From: Caldisericota bacterium
GTDB taxonomy: Bacteria; Bipolaricaulota; Bipolaricaulia; Bipolaricaulales; Bipolaricaulaceae
Assembly (NCBI GenBank): GCA_013151115.1
Contig: JAADIW010000026.1
Location: forward strand, 1-7,053
Length of the DNA: 7,053 nucleotides
Direction of reading: 5' to 3'
The number at the start of each line of letters is the position of its first letter. The stretch's first letter is position 1. Made by a program: the position numbers and the translations under genes. The notes under the pieces are model-generated. The model ran no database searches. It was given only the letters and a program-made list of their open reading frames with translations, and was not told the DNA's origin. Shown here one piece after another: positions 1-5,146 of this stretch.

Positions 1-456
1 CCGGTGCTCGGTGGATGCCCGGAAGTACGCCTCCACCCCGAATTTCCGCAGGTCGAGATCCTTCAGGGCCTCCGCCAGCTCCTTCCCCTCGGCGAGCCTC
101 CCGGCGCGGCGGTCCACCACGACCAGTTCCCCGTCCCGCTCCTCCACGGTGGCGAAGTTGGCCCGAAAGCAGACGTCCCCGCCCCGGACCTCCATCCCGA
201 TCCCCAACGCCTCGAAGGCTCCACGTCCGGTGTAGACCTCGTAGGGGTCGTAGCCGAAGATGGAGAGGTGTGAGGTGTCCGAGCCCGGGCGCACCCCGGG
301 TCGGATGGGATCCATGAGGCCGCAGGCCCCCTCCCGGGCCAGGCGGTCCAGGTTGGGGGTGGAAGCCCGCTCCAGGCACGTGGCGTTCCCCCAATCGGTG
401 GGCCTCCCCCCGAGCCCATCGGCGATGACCAGGATGGCCTTATAGGTCTTTTCCAT
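1..456 (-). CDS. apgM: Cofactor-independent phosphoglycerate mutase, archaeal (ApgM) type; 3' end missing
   Basis: The first 152 residues of a protein that runs off the left edge. It would interconvert 3- and 2-phosphoglycerate in glycolysis/gluconeogenesis in the cytoplasm, using two metal ions and a phosphoserine intermediate. The N-terminus shows the alkaline-phosphatase-superfamily metal motif VIADGLGGRP with Asp13, then TPNLDRLA (33-40) and PGSDTSHLSIFGYDP (57-71), where Ser59 is the expected nucleophile, followed by YTGRGAFEALG (75-85). The last readable residues are STEHR, matching the conserved metal-binding/His region of the family. ATG at 456 is preceded by AAGGAGGA, 4 nt away, which overlaps the hisS stop; the gap between the genes is 11 bp, so it is the third gene of the ribH-hisS operon. 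The related bacterial GpmI (about 510 aa) has a different layout; phosphonopyruvate decarboxylase-like paralogues of ApgM are the main alternative. Confidence 0.9.
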   Translation of the reverse strand, partial: MEKTYKAILVIADGLGGRPTDWGNATCLERASTPNLDRLAREGACGLMDPIRPGVRPGSDTSHLSIFGYDPYEVYTGRGAFEALGIGMEVRGGDVCFRANFATVEERDGELVVVDRRAGRLAEGKELAEALKDLDLRKFGVEAYFRASTEHR

Positions 457-467
457 CTCTTCCTCCT

Positions 468-1742
468 TCAGCCCCTCCGCTTGAGGTAATCGACCAGTTC
501 GCCCACGGGGACGTACTCCTCCTCCCCGCTGGCGAGGTCCCGGGCCTTGACCTCGCCCCGGGAGAGCTCCTCCTCGCCCAGGAAGAGGGCGCAGCGGGCG
601 CCGCTCCTCGCCGCGGCCTGGAGGCGCTTGCGTAGGGAGCGCCCCGCGTAATCCATATCGGAGGGGATCCCGGCGCGCCTGAGCTGGGCCAGGATCCTCA
701 GGGCCTCGATCTTTTCGCCTTCCCCCACCGGGAGGAGGTAGACATCGGGGCCGTGGATGAGGCGGAAGCACTTGTCCGGGGGTTCCCGTACCCCGAGGAC
801 GAGGATCAGGCGCTCCAAGCCCCCGGCGAACCCCACCCCCGGGGTGGGCGGCCCCCCCAGGGCCTCCACCAGGCCGTCGTAACGGCCCCCGCCCAGGAGG
901 GCGTCCTGGGCCCCCAGGTCCCGCGAGGCGAGCTCGAACACCGTCCGGGTATAGTAGTCCAAGCCCCGCACGAGCTTGGGGTCCATCTCGTACGCGAGCC
1001 CCAGGGCATCCAGGTACCCGAGGAGCTCCCGGAAGTGGGCCCGGCAGCCCTCGCACAGGTAATCGACGCTCCGCGGGGCGTCCCGGGCGATCTCCTGACA
1101 GGTGGGGACCTTGCAGTCGAGGATCCGCAGGGGGTTCTCCTCCAGGCGGCGCTGGCAGTCGGGGCAGAGCCTCTCCCGATGCGGCACGAAGTGCTCGCGC
1201 AAGGCCTCCCTGTACCGCGGGCGGTCCTCGGGACACCCGATGGAGTTCAGCCGCAGGAAAAGCCCCTCCCGCCGGAGCCCCAGCCGCTCCATGATGTACC
1301 AGGCGAGGTCGATGACCTCGGCGTCCAGGGCGGGGTCGAGGGAGCCGATGGCCTCGACGCCGTACTGGTGGAACTGGCGCTTCCGCCCCTTCTGGGGCTT
1401 CTCATACCGGAACATGGGGCCGAGGTAGTAGAGCTTCGCCACGCCCCCCCTGGCGTGGAGGCCGTGCTCGATATAGGCCCGCACCACCGACGCGGTGGCC
1501 TCGGGGCGCAGGGCGAGGAGCTGCCCTTTCTTGTCGGGGAAGACGTACATCTCCTTGTGGACGATGTCGGTGGCCTCACCCACCCCCCGGGAGAAGAGCT
1601 CGGCCCGCTCCACGATGGGGGTGCGGATCTCCCGGTACCCGTAGATGGCGAAGGCCTCGCGGACCTCGGCCTCGACGTACTGCCAAAGGGGAGTCTCCTC
1701 GGGGAGGATGTCGGGCATCCCCCGCACGGCCTCCACCCTCAT
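468..1742 (-). CDS. hisS: Histidine--tRNA ligase
   Basis: Class II aminoacyl-tRNA synthetase that charges tRNA-His with histidine in the cytoplasm. At 424 aa it has normal bacterial length. Visible in order: the N-terminal VRGMPDILP (7-14), motif 1 around REIRTPIVE (38-45), LRPEATASVVRAY (78-90), motif 2 as MFRYEKPQKGRKRQFHQYG (110-128), the HisRS-specific signature LVRGLDYYTRTVFE (257-270, with Arg259), motif 3 in GGGRYDGLVEALGG (284-297) and GVGFAGGLERL (302-312), then the anticodon-binding domain from about 331. The insertion domain carries six cysteines (193, 196, 210, 215, 230, 233) in CxxC-like pairs, as in many bacterial HisRS; metal binding is not established from sequence. The ATG shares 4 bp with the ribH stop (ATGA), and a purine-rich GGGGGAGGGG lies just upstream inside ribH, so translation is probably coupled. 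No odd residues or frameshift were seen. Confidence 0.97.
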   Translation of the reverse strand: MRVEAVRGMPDILPEETPLWQYVEAEVREAFAIYGYREIRTPIVERAELFSRGVGEATDIVHKEMYVFPDKKGQLLALRPEATASVVRAYIEHGLHARGGVAKLYYLGPMFRYEKPQKGRKRQFHQYGVEAIGSLDPALDAEVIDLAWYIMERLGLRREGLFLRLNSIGCPEDRPRYREALREHFVPHRERLCPDCQRRLEENPLRILDCKVPTCQEIARDAPRSVDYLCEGCRAHFRELLGYLDALGLAYEMDPKLVRGLDYYTRTVFELASRDLGAQDALLGGGRYDGLVEALGGPPTPGVGFAGGLERLILVLGVREPPDKCFRLIHGPDVYLLPVGEGEKIEALRILAQLRRAGIPSDMDYAGRSLRKRLQAAARSGARCALFLGEEELSRGEVKARDLASGEEEYVPVGELVDYLKRRG

Positions 1743-2224
1743 TCGGCGAGCCCCTCCCCCTCGGCGAGCTCCTCCTCCAGGCGGATCATCTCGATCAGGG
1801 CCTCGGCGGCCTGGGCGCCCTTGTTGCCCAGCTTCCCCCCCGCCCGCTCCAGGGCCTGTTCCTGGGCATCGGCGGTGATCACCCCGAAGGTGATCGGGAC
1901 CGGAAGCTCCAGGGAGAGCTTCGCGATCCCCTTGGCCACCTCGGCGGCCACGTACTCGAAATGGGGAGTGGCGCCGCGGATCACCGCGGCCAGGGCCACG
2001 ATGCCGTCCACTTCCCCGCTTTCCGCCAGGGCCTTGACCCCCCGGGGGAGCTCGAACGCCCCGGGGACCCAGGCCACGCGGATGTCCTCTTCCCGCACCC
2101 CCAGGCGCAGGAAGCGGTCAAGGGCGCCCTCCAGCAGCTCCCGGGTGAACACGTGGTTGAAGCGGGACACGACGATCCCCACCCGCAGGCCCTCACCGTT
2201 CAGCTTCCCCTCGTGGATACGCAC
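1739..2224 (-). CDS. ribH: 6,7-dimethyl-8-ribityllumazine synthase
   Basis: Penultimate step of riboflavin synthesis: condenses 5-amino-6-ribitylaminouracil with 3,4-dihydroxybutanone 4-phosphate; family members form icosahedral or pentameric assemblies. From the GTG start the protein has 161 aa, typical for the family. It shows VVSRFN (18-23), VPGAFELP (53-60), IRGATPHFEYV (82-92, His88 the expected catalytic base), PITFGVIT (110-117) and ERAGGKLGNKG (126-136). The reading frame is open further upstream to an ATG at 2287, but those 21 extra residues match nothing in the family, whereas GTG at 2224 is 5 nt after a clear GGGAGG and gives the usual MRIHEGKL beginning. It is the first gene of the ribH-hisS-apgM run. 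No other riboflavin gene is in the window, and no FMN riboswitch consensus was recognised upstream. Confidence 0.95.
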   Translation of the reverse strand: MRIHEGKLNGEGLRVGIVVSRFNHVFTRELLEGALDRFLRLGVREEDIRVAWVPGAFELPRGVKALAESGEVDGIVALAAVIRGATPHFEYVAAEVAKGIAKLSLELPVPITFGVITADAQEQALERAGGKLGNKGAQAAEALIEMIRLEEELAEGEGLAE

Positions 2225-2229
2225 GATGG

Positions 2230-2235
2230 CCTCCC
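2230..2235 (-). promoter_or_regulatory. Ribosome binding site fixing the GTG start of ribH
   Basis: GGGAGG on the minus strand, 5 nt before GTG at 2224. It supports the internal GTG over the upstream in-frame ATG at 2287. Confidence 0.75.
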
Positions 2236-2258
2236 ACGGATTCGTTCCACGATCGCTT

Positions 2259-2287
2259 AGCTTAGCCCCCGTGGGTAAGGGAGGCAA
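2259..2287 (-). promoter_or_regulatory. Possible sigma70-type promoter for ribH-hisS-apgM
   Basis: On the minus strand TTGCCT (2287-2282) and TAAGCT (2264-2259) are separated by 17 bp and would start transcription roughly 25-30 nt before the ribH GTG. The -35 matches 4 of 6 and the -10 only 3 of 6 consensus bases, so this is a weak call. Read-through from the kelch gene upstream would be the alternative source of transcript. Confidence 0.3.
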
Positions 2288-2322
2288 ATGTCCCCCGATG
2301 TGGGCGTTCCGCTACGGGGGCT
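2264..2322 (-). repeat. Inverted repeat between the kelch gene and ribH
   Basis: Nine-base perfect arms AGCCCCCGT (2264-2272) and ACGGGGGCT (2314-2322), 41 bp apart, lie in the 104-bp gap. A second G run at 2292-2297 (CGGGGG on the minus strand) could pair with the same C run instead, giving two mutually exclusive folds in a transcript coming from the kelch gene. No U tract follows either fold, so it is not a standard intrinsic terminator. Confidence 0.4.
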
Positions 2323-2328
2323 CGGCGA

Positions 2329-3351
2329 TCACGGGCGCCACTGATATACCCTCTCGTTCCTCGGGAAGCAATCGGGCATAAACAGGGGATGTATCCCGGA
2401 AAGGATGGCCTCGACGAGGAGCTTGGCACACAGCCAGCCCAGAAACCCCCCTTCTATCCACAGGACGTCTTTGTACCAGTAGGCCCATGCCCCCCAGATG
2501 CCGGCGCCCTGGAAGGGCGGGGGGACGCGACGGTGGTACGTCCAGGTCCGGGTCGAAAGATCGTAGCTGAAGTGGCAGGAGGTGGAGTAGACAGCCTTCC
2601 CGTCGGTATACAGGCCCCCGAACATGTGGACCCTGTCGCCGCGGCGGGCGAAGGCGGCCAGGTACTTGGGAGGGGGTACGTCGCCCTTCGCGGGCAGGTG
2701 CTCCCAGCGCCTGCGCACCGGGTCGTAGGCCAGGGCTACCGGCCCGAGGACGTATGCCGAGCAGCGGGGACCGCAGCGCACGGTGGCGTACGCGCCCCAG
2801 AAGTCCTGCGGGGCGTCCGGCCCCCGGGTCCAGACGTTGTGCTCCATGTCGTAGCCCCACAGGTCCCGGCGGGGCTTCCCGTCCTCCCCCACGCCCCCGG
2901 CGATGTATAGGGTTCCCTCGTGAAAGAAGGCCACGTGGAACTTCCGCGCCGGCGGCGCCTTTCCCGCCGCGGGCCCGCGCCACCCGTTGGTCTCAAGGTC
3001 CAAAATCCACAGATCCCCCAACAGGCCGGACTCGCCCATGCCGCCGTAGAGGGCCACCTCGTGGTCCGACACCTGGGTCAGGCTGGCCCCCAGCCGCGCC
3101 GGCGGAGGGGCGGTGGTGGGCAGCGGCTCCCATAAGTTCCCGAAGAAACCGAAGATGTTGTTCTGCAAGTTCCCCCGGTAGTCCTCGCCGCCGAACCTGA
3201 GCACGCGCCCGTCGTCCAGGACTATCACCGCGGGCCCGTACCTGTCGCTCGGGCTATCGGGGGCGGGGATCTGGTTCCAGGACTCGGCATGCCCCGCGAG
3301 GGCAAGCGCGGGGAACAACGCCATCACGGAAAACACCCATTTGAAACACAT
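2329..3351 (-). CDS. Predicted secreted kelch-repeat beta-propeller protein
   Basis: A 340-aa protein of unknown specific role. Residues 1-22 look like a signal peptide: Lys4, a hydrophobic core VFSVMALFPALALA, and candidate cleavage sites after ALA (19) or GHA (22), so the mature protein should act outside the cytoplasmic membrane. The rest is kelch-like, with a glycine pair, then YD/LD and a Trp: FGG at 53-55, YGG 102-104, AGG 151-153, a degenerate unit at 199-216 without the GG, FGG 244-246 and EGG 300-302, suggesting a six-bladed propeller. The last unit is irregular, with a hydrophobic stretch GWLCAKLLVEAILSG (305-319). The frame is open back to an ATG at 3468, but ATG at 3351 follows GGGAGGTGA by 5 nt and begins the signal peptide, so it is preferred. 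Kelch propellers bind proteins or sugars, and some belong to galactose-oxidase-like enzymes; no catalytic signature was recognised here. Divergent from mgtE and upstream of ribH on the same strand. Confidence 0.85.
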   Translation of the reverse strand: MCFKWVFSVMALFPALALAGHAESWNQIPAPDSPSDRYGPAVIVLDDGRVLRFGGEDYRGNLQNNIFGFFGNLWEPLPTTAPPPARLGASLTQVSDHEVALYGGMGESGLLGDLWILDLETNGWRGPAAGKAPPARKFHVAFFHEGTLYIAGGVGEDGKPRRDLWGYDMEHNVWTRGPDAPQDFWGAYATVRCGPRCSAYVLGPVALAYDPVRRRWEHLPAKGDVPPPKYLAAFARRGDRVHMFGGLYTDGKAVYSTSCHFSYDLSTRTWTYHRRVPPPFQGAGIWGAWAYWYKDVLWIEGGFLGWLCAKLLVEAILSGIHPLFMPDCFPRNERVYQWRP

Positions 3352-3356
3352 CCGCC

Positions 3357-3365
3357 TCACCTCCC
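3357..3365 (-). promoter_or_regulatory. Strong ribosome binding site fixing the kelch gene start
   Basis: GGGAGGTGA on the minus strand, 5 nt before ATG at 3351. It is near-ideal complementarity to the 16S rRNA 3' end and argues against the upstream ATG at 3468. Confidence 0.8.
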
Positions 3366-3386
3366 GAAATGATGAACGCGCCCCAC

Positions 3387-3416
3387 ACCCTAGCGCCCCG
3401 GGGCCTTCCCCGTCAA
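3387..3416 (-). promoter_or_regulatory. Sigma70-type promoter for the kelch gene
   Basis: On the minus strand TTGACG (3416-3411) and TAGGGT (3392-3387) are 18 bp apart. Transcription would start near 3380, leaving a leader of about 30 nt that contains the ribosome binding site. The -35 matches 5 of 6 and the -10 matches 3 of 6 consensus bases. It would also place the ATG at 3468 upstream of the transcript, agreeing with the chosen start. Confidence 0.5.
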
Positions 3417-3436
3417 GGGCCGTGAGGGGGCGCCTT

Positions 3437-3475
3437 CGCCCGGCGCGATGTCCGGGTTGCCCGGACACCCGGGCG
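3437..3475 (+). repeat. Strong interrupted hairpin upstream of mgtE
   Basis: An inner stem TGTCCGGG (3449-3456) / CCCGGACA (3460-3467) with a 3-nt loop TTG is flanked by an outer stem CGCCCGG (3437-3443) / CCGGGCG (3469-3475); five unpaired bases on the left and one on the right separate them. That gives 15 G/C-rich pairs. No T run follows on either strand, so it is not an obvious terminator; it sits between divergent genes where none is needed. An operator palindrome or an mRNA leader structure is possible. Confidence 0.6.
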
Positions 3476-3512
3476 CGTTAAGGTCTGGGGACGCGAAGGG
3501 AGGCGGTTCCAT

Positions 3513-4877
3513 ATGCCCCGCGATGGGGGAACGCGGCTTGTGCAGCACGGCGCCACCCGGGTCAGGGACCTTGTGGCCCGGAGGGAGTGGAGGGCCTTGC
3601 GGGAGTTCCTGAGCTCGTTCCCCCCGCCGGATATCGCCGAGCTCATCTCCGAGCTCCCCGAGGGGGAGATGGTGATCGCGTTCCGCCTCCTTCCCCGGGA
3701 CCTCGCCGCCGAGGTCCTCTCGGAGCTCGATACCGAACGGGAGGAAGTTCTCCTGGAGCAGCTCGGGAACCGCAAGATACTCGAGGTCCTCCTGGAGCTC
3801 CCCCCGGACGAGCGCACCGAGCTCCTGGAGGAGCTCCCCGGGAGGCTCACCCAGAAGCTCCTCAACATCCTCCCGCCGCACGAACGCCAGGAGGCCCTGG
3901 AGCTCCTGGGGTACCCCGAGAACTCCGTGGGGCGGCTGATGACCCCCGACTACGTGGCCCTGAAGCCCTACTGGAGCATCGATGCGGCCCTGGAGCACAT
4001 CCGCCGCTTCGGCCGCGACGCCGAGACGGTGAACATGGTGTACGTGGTGGACGAGGCCTGGCGCCTCCTGGACGACATCCCCCTGCGCCGGGTGATCCTG
4101 GCCCGGCCCGGGGCGACGGTGGAGTCCATCATGGACGGACATTTCGTGGCCGTCGAGGCCGATGCCGATCAGGAGGAGGCCATCCGGCTGATGGAGAAGT
4201 ACGACCTCATCGCCCTCCCGGTGGTGGACCGGGACGGGGTGCTCCTGGGCATCGTCACCGTGGACGACATCCTGGATGTCCTTGAGGAGGAGTTCACCGA
4301 GGACGTGCAGAAGGGGGCCAGCGTGGTGCCCCTGGGCACGAGCTACGCCGCGGCCTCCACCCTCGTCCTCTTCCGCAAGCGGGTGGTGTGGCTTTTGTTG
4401 TTGGCCCTGGCGGGGTTCCTCTCGGGGAGCGTCATCTCCGCCTTCGAGGAGGTGTTGGGGAAGGTGATCGCCCTGGCCGCCTTCATCCCTGTCCTCATCG
4501 ACACGGGGGGTAATACCGGCACCCAATCGGCTACCCTCATCATCCGCGCCCTCGCCACCGGGGAGCTAACCCTCAGGCGGTGGTTATCGGTAGTGGCCAA
4601 GGAATCGACGGTGGGATGCCTCCTGGGGACGGCGCTCGGGGGCGTCCTTTACCTCTGGAGCTATTTGTGGAAGGGGGACCCGCGGGTGAGCGTAGCGGTG
4701 GGGCTCGCGGTGGTCTTCATCGTCCTCTTCGCCAACTTGGTGGGGAGCCTCCTCCCCATCATCCTCACCAAGCTCCGCCTGGACCCGGCGGTGGTGAGCA
4801 GCCCCCTGATAACCACGGTGATGGACGTGACGGGCCTCCTCATCTATTTCGGCATCGCCGCCGCGGTGCTCCGCTGA
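3513..4877 (+). CDS. mgtE: MgtE-family magnesium channel/transporter
   Basis: Inner-membrane Mg2+ channel whose cytoplasmic domains sense intracellular Mg2+ and close the pore when it is high. The 454-aa length matches Thermus MgtE (about 450). Layout: helical, Leu/Glu-rich N domain (about 1-135), CBS pair (about 141-262, with RLMTPDYVAL and ALPVVDRDGVLLGIVTVDDI), a plug-helix region, then five predicted membrane segments from about residue 290. The pore signature PVLIDTGGNTGTQSATLIIR (326-345) and the last segment PLITTVMDVTGLLIYFG (431-447) are intact; Asp438 corresponds to the pore Mg2+-site aspartate of the family. ATG at 3513 follows AAGGGAGG by 9 nt. It stands alone, divergent from the kelch gene and convergent with the tRNA genes 33 bp beyond its stop. 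I did not recognise an M-box riboswitch in the short leader. Co2+ or other divalent transport cannot be excluded. Confidence 0.96.
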   Translation: MPRDGGTRLVQHGATRVRDLVARREWRALREFLSSFPPPDIAELISELPEGEMVIAFRLLPRDLAAEVLSELDTEREEVLLEQLGNRKILEVLLELPPDERTELLEELPGRLTQKLLNILPPHERQEALELLGYPENSVGRLMTPDYVALKPYWSIDAALEHIRRFGRDAETVNMVYVVDEAWRLLDDIPLRRVILARPGATVESIMDGHFVAVEADADQEEAIRLMEKYDLIALPVVDRDGVLLGIVTVDDILDVLEEEFTEDVQKGASVVPLGTSYAAASTLVLFRKRVVWLLLLALAGFLSGSVISAFEEVLGKVIALAAFIPVLIDTGGNTGTQSATLIIRALATGELTLRRWLSVVAKESTVGCLLGTALGGVLYLWSYLWKGDPRVSVAVGLAVVFIVLFANLVGSLLPIILTKLRLDPAVVSSPLITTVMDVTGLLIYFGIAAAVLR

Positions 4878-4903
4878 GGCCCCACGCGGATCAGGAGAAG
4901 GAT

Positions 4904-4910
4904 GAAAAAC
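4904..4910 (-). terminator. Possible termination tract after tRNA-Arg
   Basis: Directly after the encoded CCA of tRNA-Arg the minus strand reads GTTTTTC. The preceding tRNA stems followed by a T5 run could stop transcription before it invades mgtE, but five Ts is weak and there is no dedicated hairpin. Confidence 0.25.
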
Positions 4911-4988
4911 TGGTACGCCCGGCAGGATTTGAACCTGCGACCTCTGGCTCCGGAGGCCAGCGCTCTATCCGGGCTGAGCTACGGGCGC
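4911..4988 (-). tRNA. tRNA-Arg (anticodon CCG), CCA encoded
   Basis: Folds fully as a cloverleaf: acceptor GCGCCCG/CGGGCGT, D stem GCTC/GAGC, anticodon stem CTGGC/GCCAG with loop CTCCGGA (anticodon CCG, reads CGG), T arm GCAGG-TTCAAAT-CCTGC, discriminator A and genomically encoded CCA (4911-4913). The first acceptor pair is G1-U72, a wobble rather than the more usual G-C. Its 5' end is only 2 nt after the 3' end of tRNA-Ser, so both are probably cut from one precursor. CGG codons are frequent in the neighbouring genes. Confidence 0.96.
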
Positions 4989-4990
4989 TT

Positions 4991-5082
4991 CGGAGGGAGC
5001 GGGATTCGAACCCGCGGCTGAGCTTTTGAGGCCCAGCTACGGCTTAGCAAGCCGTCGCCTTCGACCACTCGGCCATCCCTCC
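4991..5082 (-). tRNA. tRNA-Ser (anticodon GCU), no CCA encoded
   Basis: A 92-nt class II tRNA: acceptor GGAGGGA/TCCCTCC, D stem GCC/GGC, anticodon stem ACGGC/GCCGT with loop TTGCTAA (anticodon GCT, reads AGC/AGU), a long variable arm with a 7-bp stem GCTGGGC/GCTCAGC as required for SerRS, T arm GCGGG-TTCGAAT-CCCGC and discriminator G. The discriminator is followed by AA and then the first base of tRNA-Arg, so CCA must be added after transcription. It is the first gene of the tRNA pair, about 10 nt downstream of a good promoter. Confidence 0.96.
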
Positions 5083-5098
5083 CGTACCACCGAGCCCC

Positions 5099-5127
5099 AT
5101 TCTATTCCTTGAAAAGTCGAGGGACAA
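5099..5127 (-). promoter_or_regulatory. Sigma70-type promoter for the tRNA-Ser/tRNA-Arg pair
   Basis: On the minus strand TTGTCC (5127-5122) and TAGAAT (5104-5099) are separated by exactly 17 bp; matches to consensus are 4 of 6 and 5 of 6. The predicted start near 5092 is about 10 nt before the mature tRNA-Ser 5' end, a normal short tRNA leader. It interleaves with the divergent promoter of the phosphatase gene. Confidence 0.65.
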
Positions 5128-5138
5128 GGGGCTAGTAT
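5109..5138 (+). promoter_or_regulatory. Sigma70-type promoter giving an apparently leaderless phosphatase mRNA
   Basis: TTGAAA (5109-5114) and TAGTAT (5133-5138) are 18 bp apart; matches are 4 of 6 and 4 of 6 (both conserved TA and final T of the -10 are present). The ATG at 5147 begins 8 nt after the -10 box, where transcription itself should begin, leaving no room for a ribosome binding site. Confidence 0.6.
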
Positions 5139-5146
5139 CCGCGGCC

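Noticed and set aside
2225..2287. N-terminal extension of ribH to ATG at 2287
   Set aside because: The extra 21 residues match nothing in lumazine synthases, while GTG at 2224 has a well-placed GGGAGG and the usual MRIHEGKL beginning.
2225..2328. FMN riboswitch ahead of ribH
   Set aside because: I looked for the conserved FMN-aptamer core around the ribH leader and did not see it; the gap is also short for an aptamer plus expression platform.
753..2381. Open frame of 542 codons on the plus strand, opposite hisS and ribH
   Set aside because: It is antisense to two genes with intact family motifs. High G/C at third codon positions removes stops from the complementary frame. The translation is Pro/Gly/His/Leu-rich with no recognisable domain.
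2312..2983. Second long minus-strand frame inside the kelch gene
   Set aside because: Same strand, different frame, very Arg/Gly/Pro-rich, no domain; the kelch frame has the repeats and the signal peptide.
3352..3468. N-terminal extension of the kelch gene to ATG at 3468
   Set aside because: It would bury the signal peptide behind 39 Arg/Gly-rich residues, overlaps the predicted promoter and hairpin, and ignores the near-perfect ribosome binding site at 3357-3365.
3605..3910. Many copies of GAGCTC-like hexamers
   Set aside because: They come from Glu-Leu codon pairs in the Leu/Glu-rich N domain of MgtE, not from a separate repeat or regulatory array.
3390..4526. Open frame of 378 codons on the minus strand, opposite mgtE
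   Set aside because: Antisense to a full-length MgtE; composition is typical of a complementary-strand shadow and there is no ribosome binding site or domain.
4580..5029. Open frame ending with RPAGFEPATSGS and RDSNPRLSF
   Set aside because: The tail is the translated complement of the two tRNA genes, a familiar false protein in databases; the rest is mgtE in a wrong frame.
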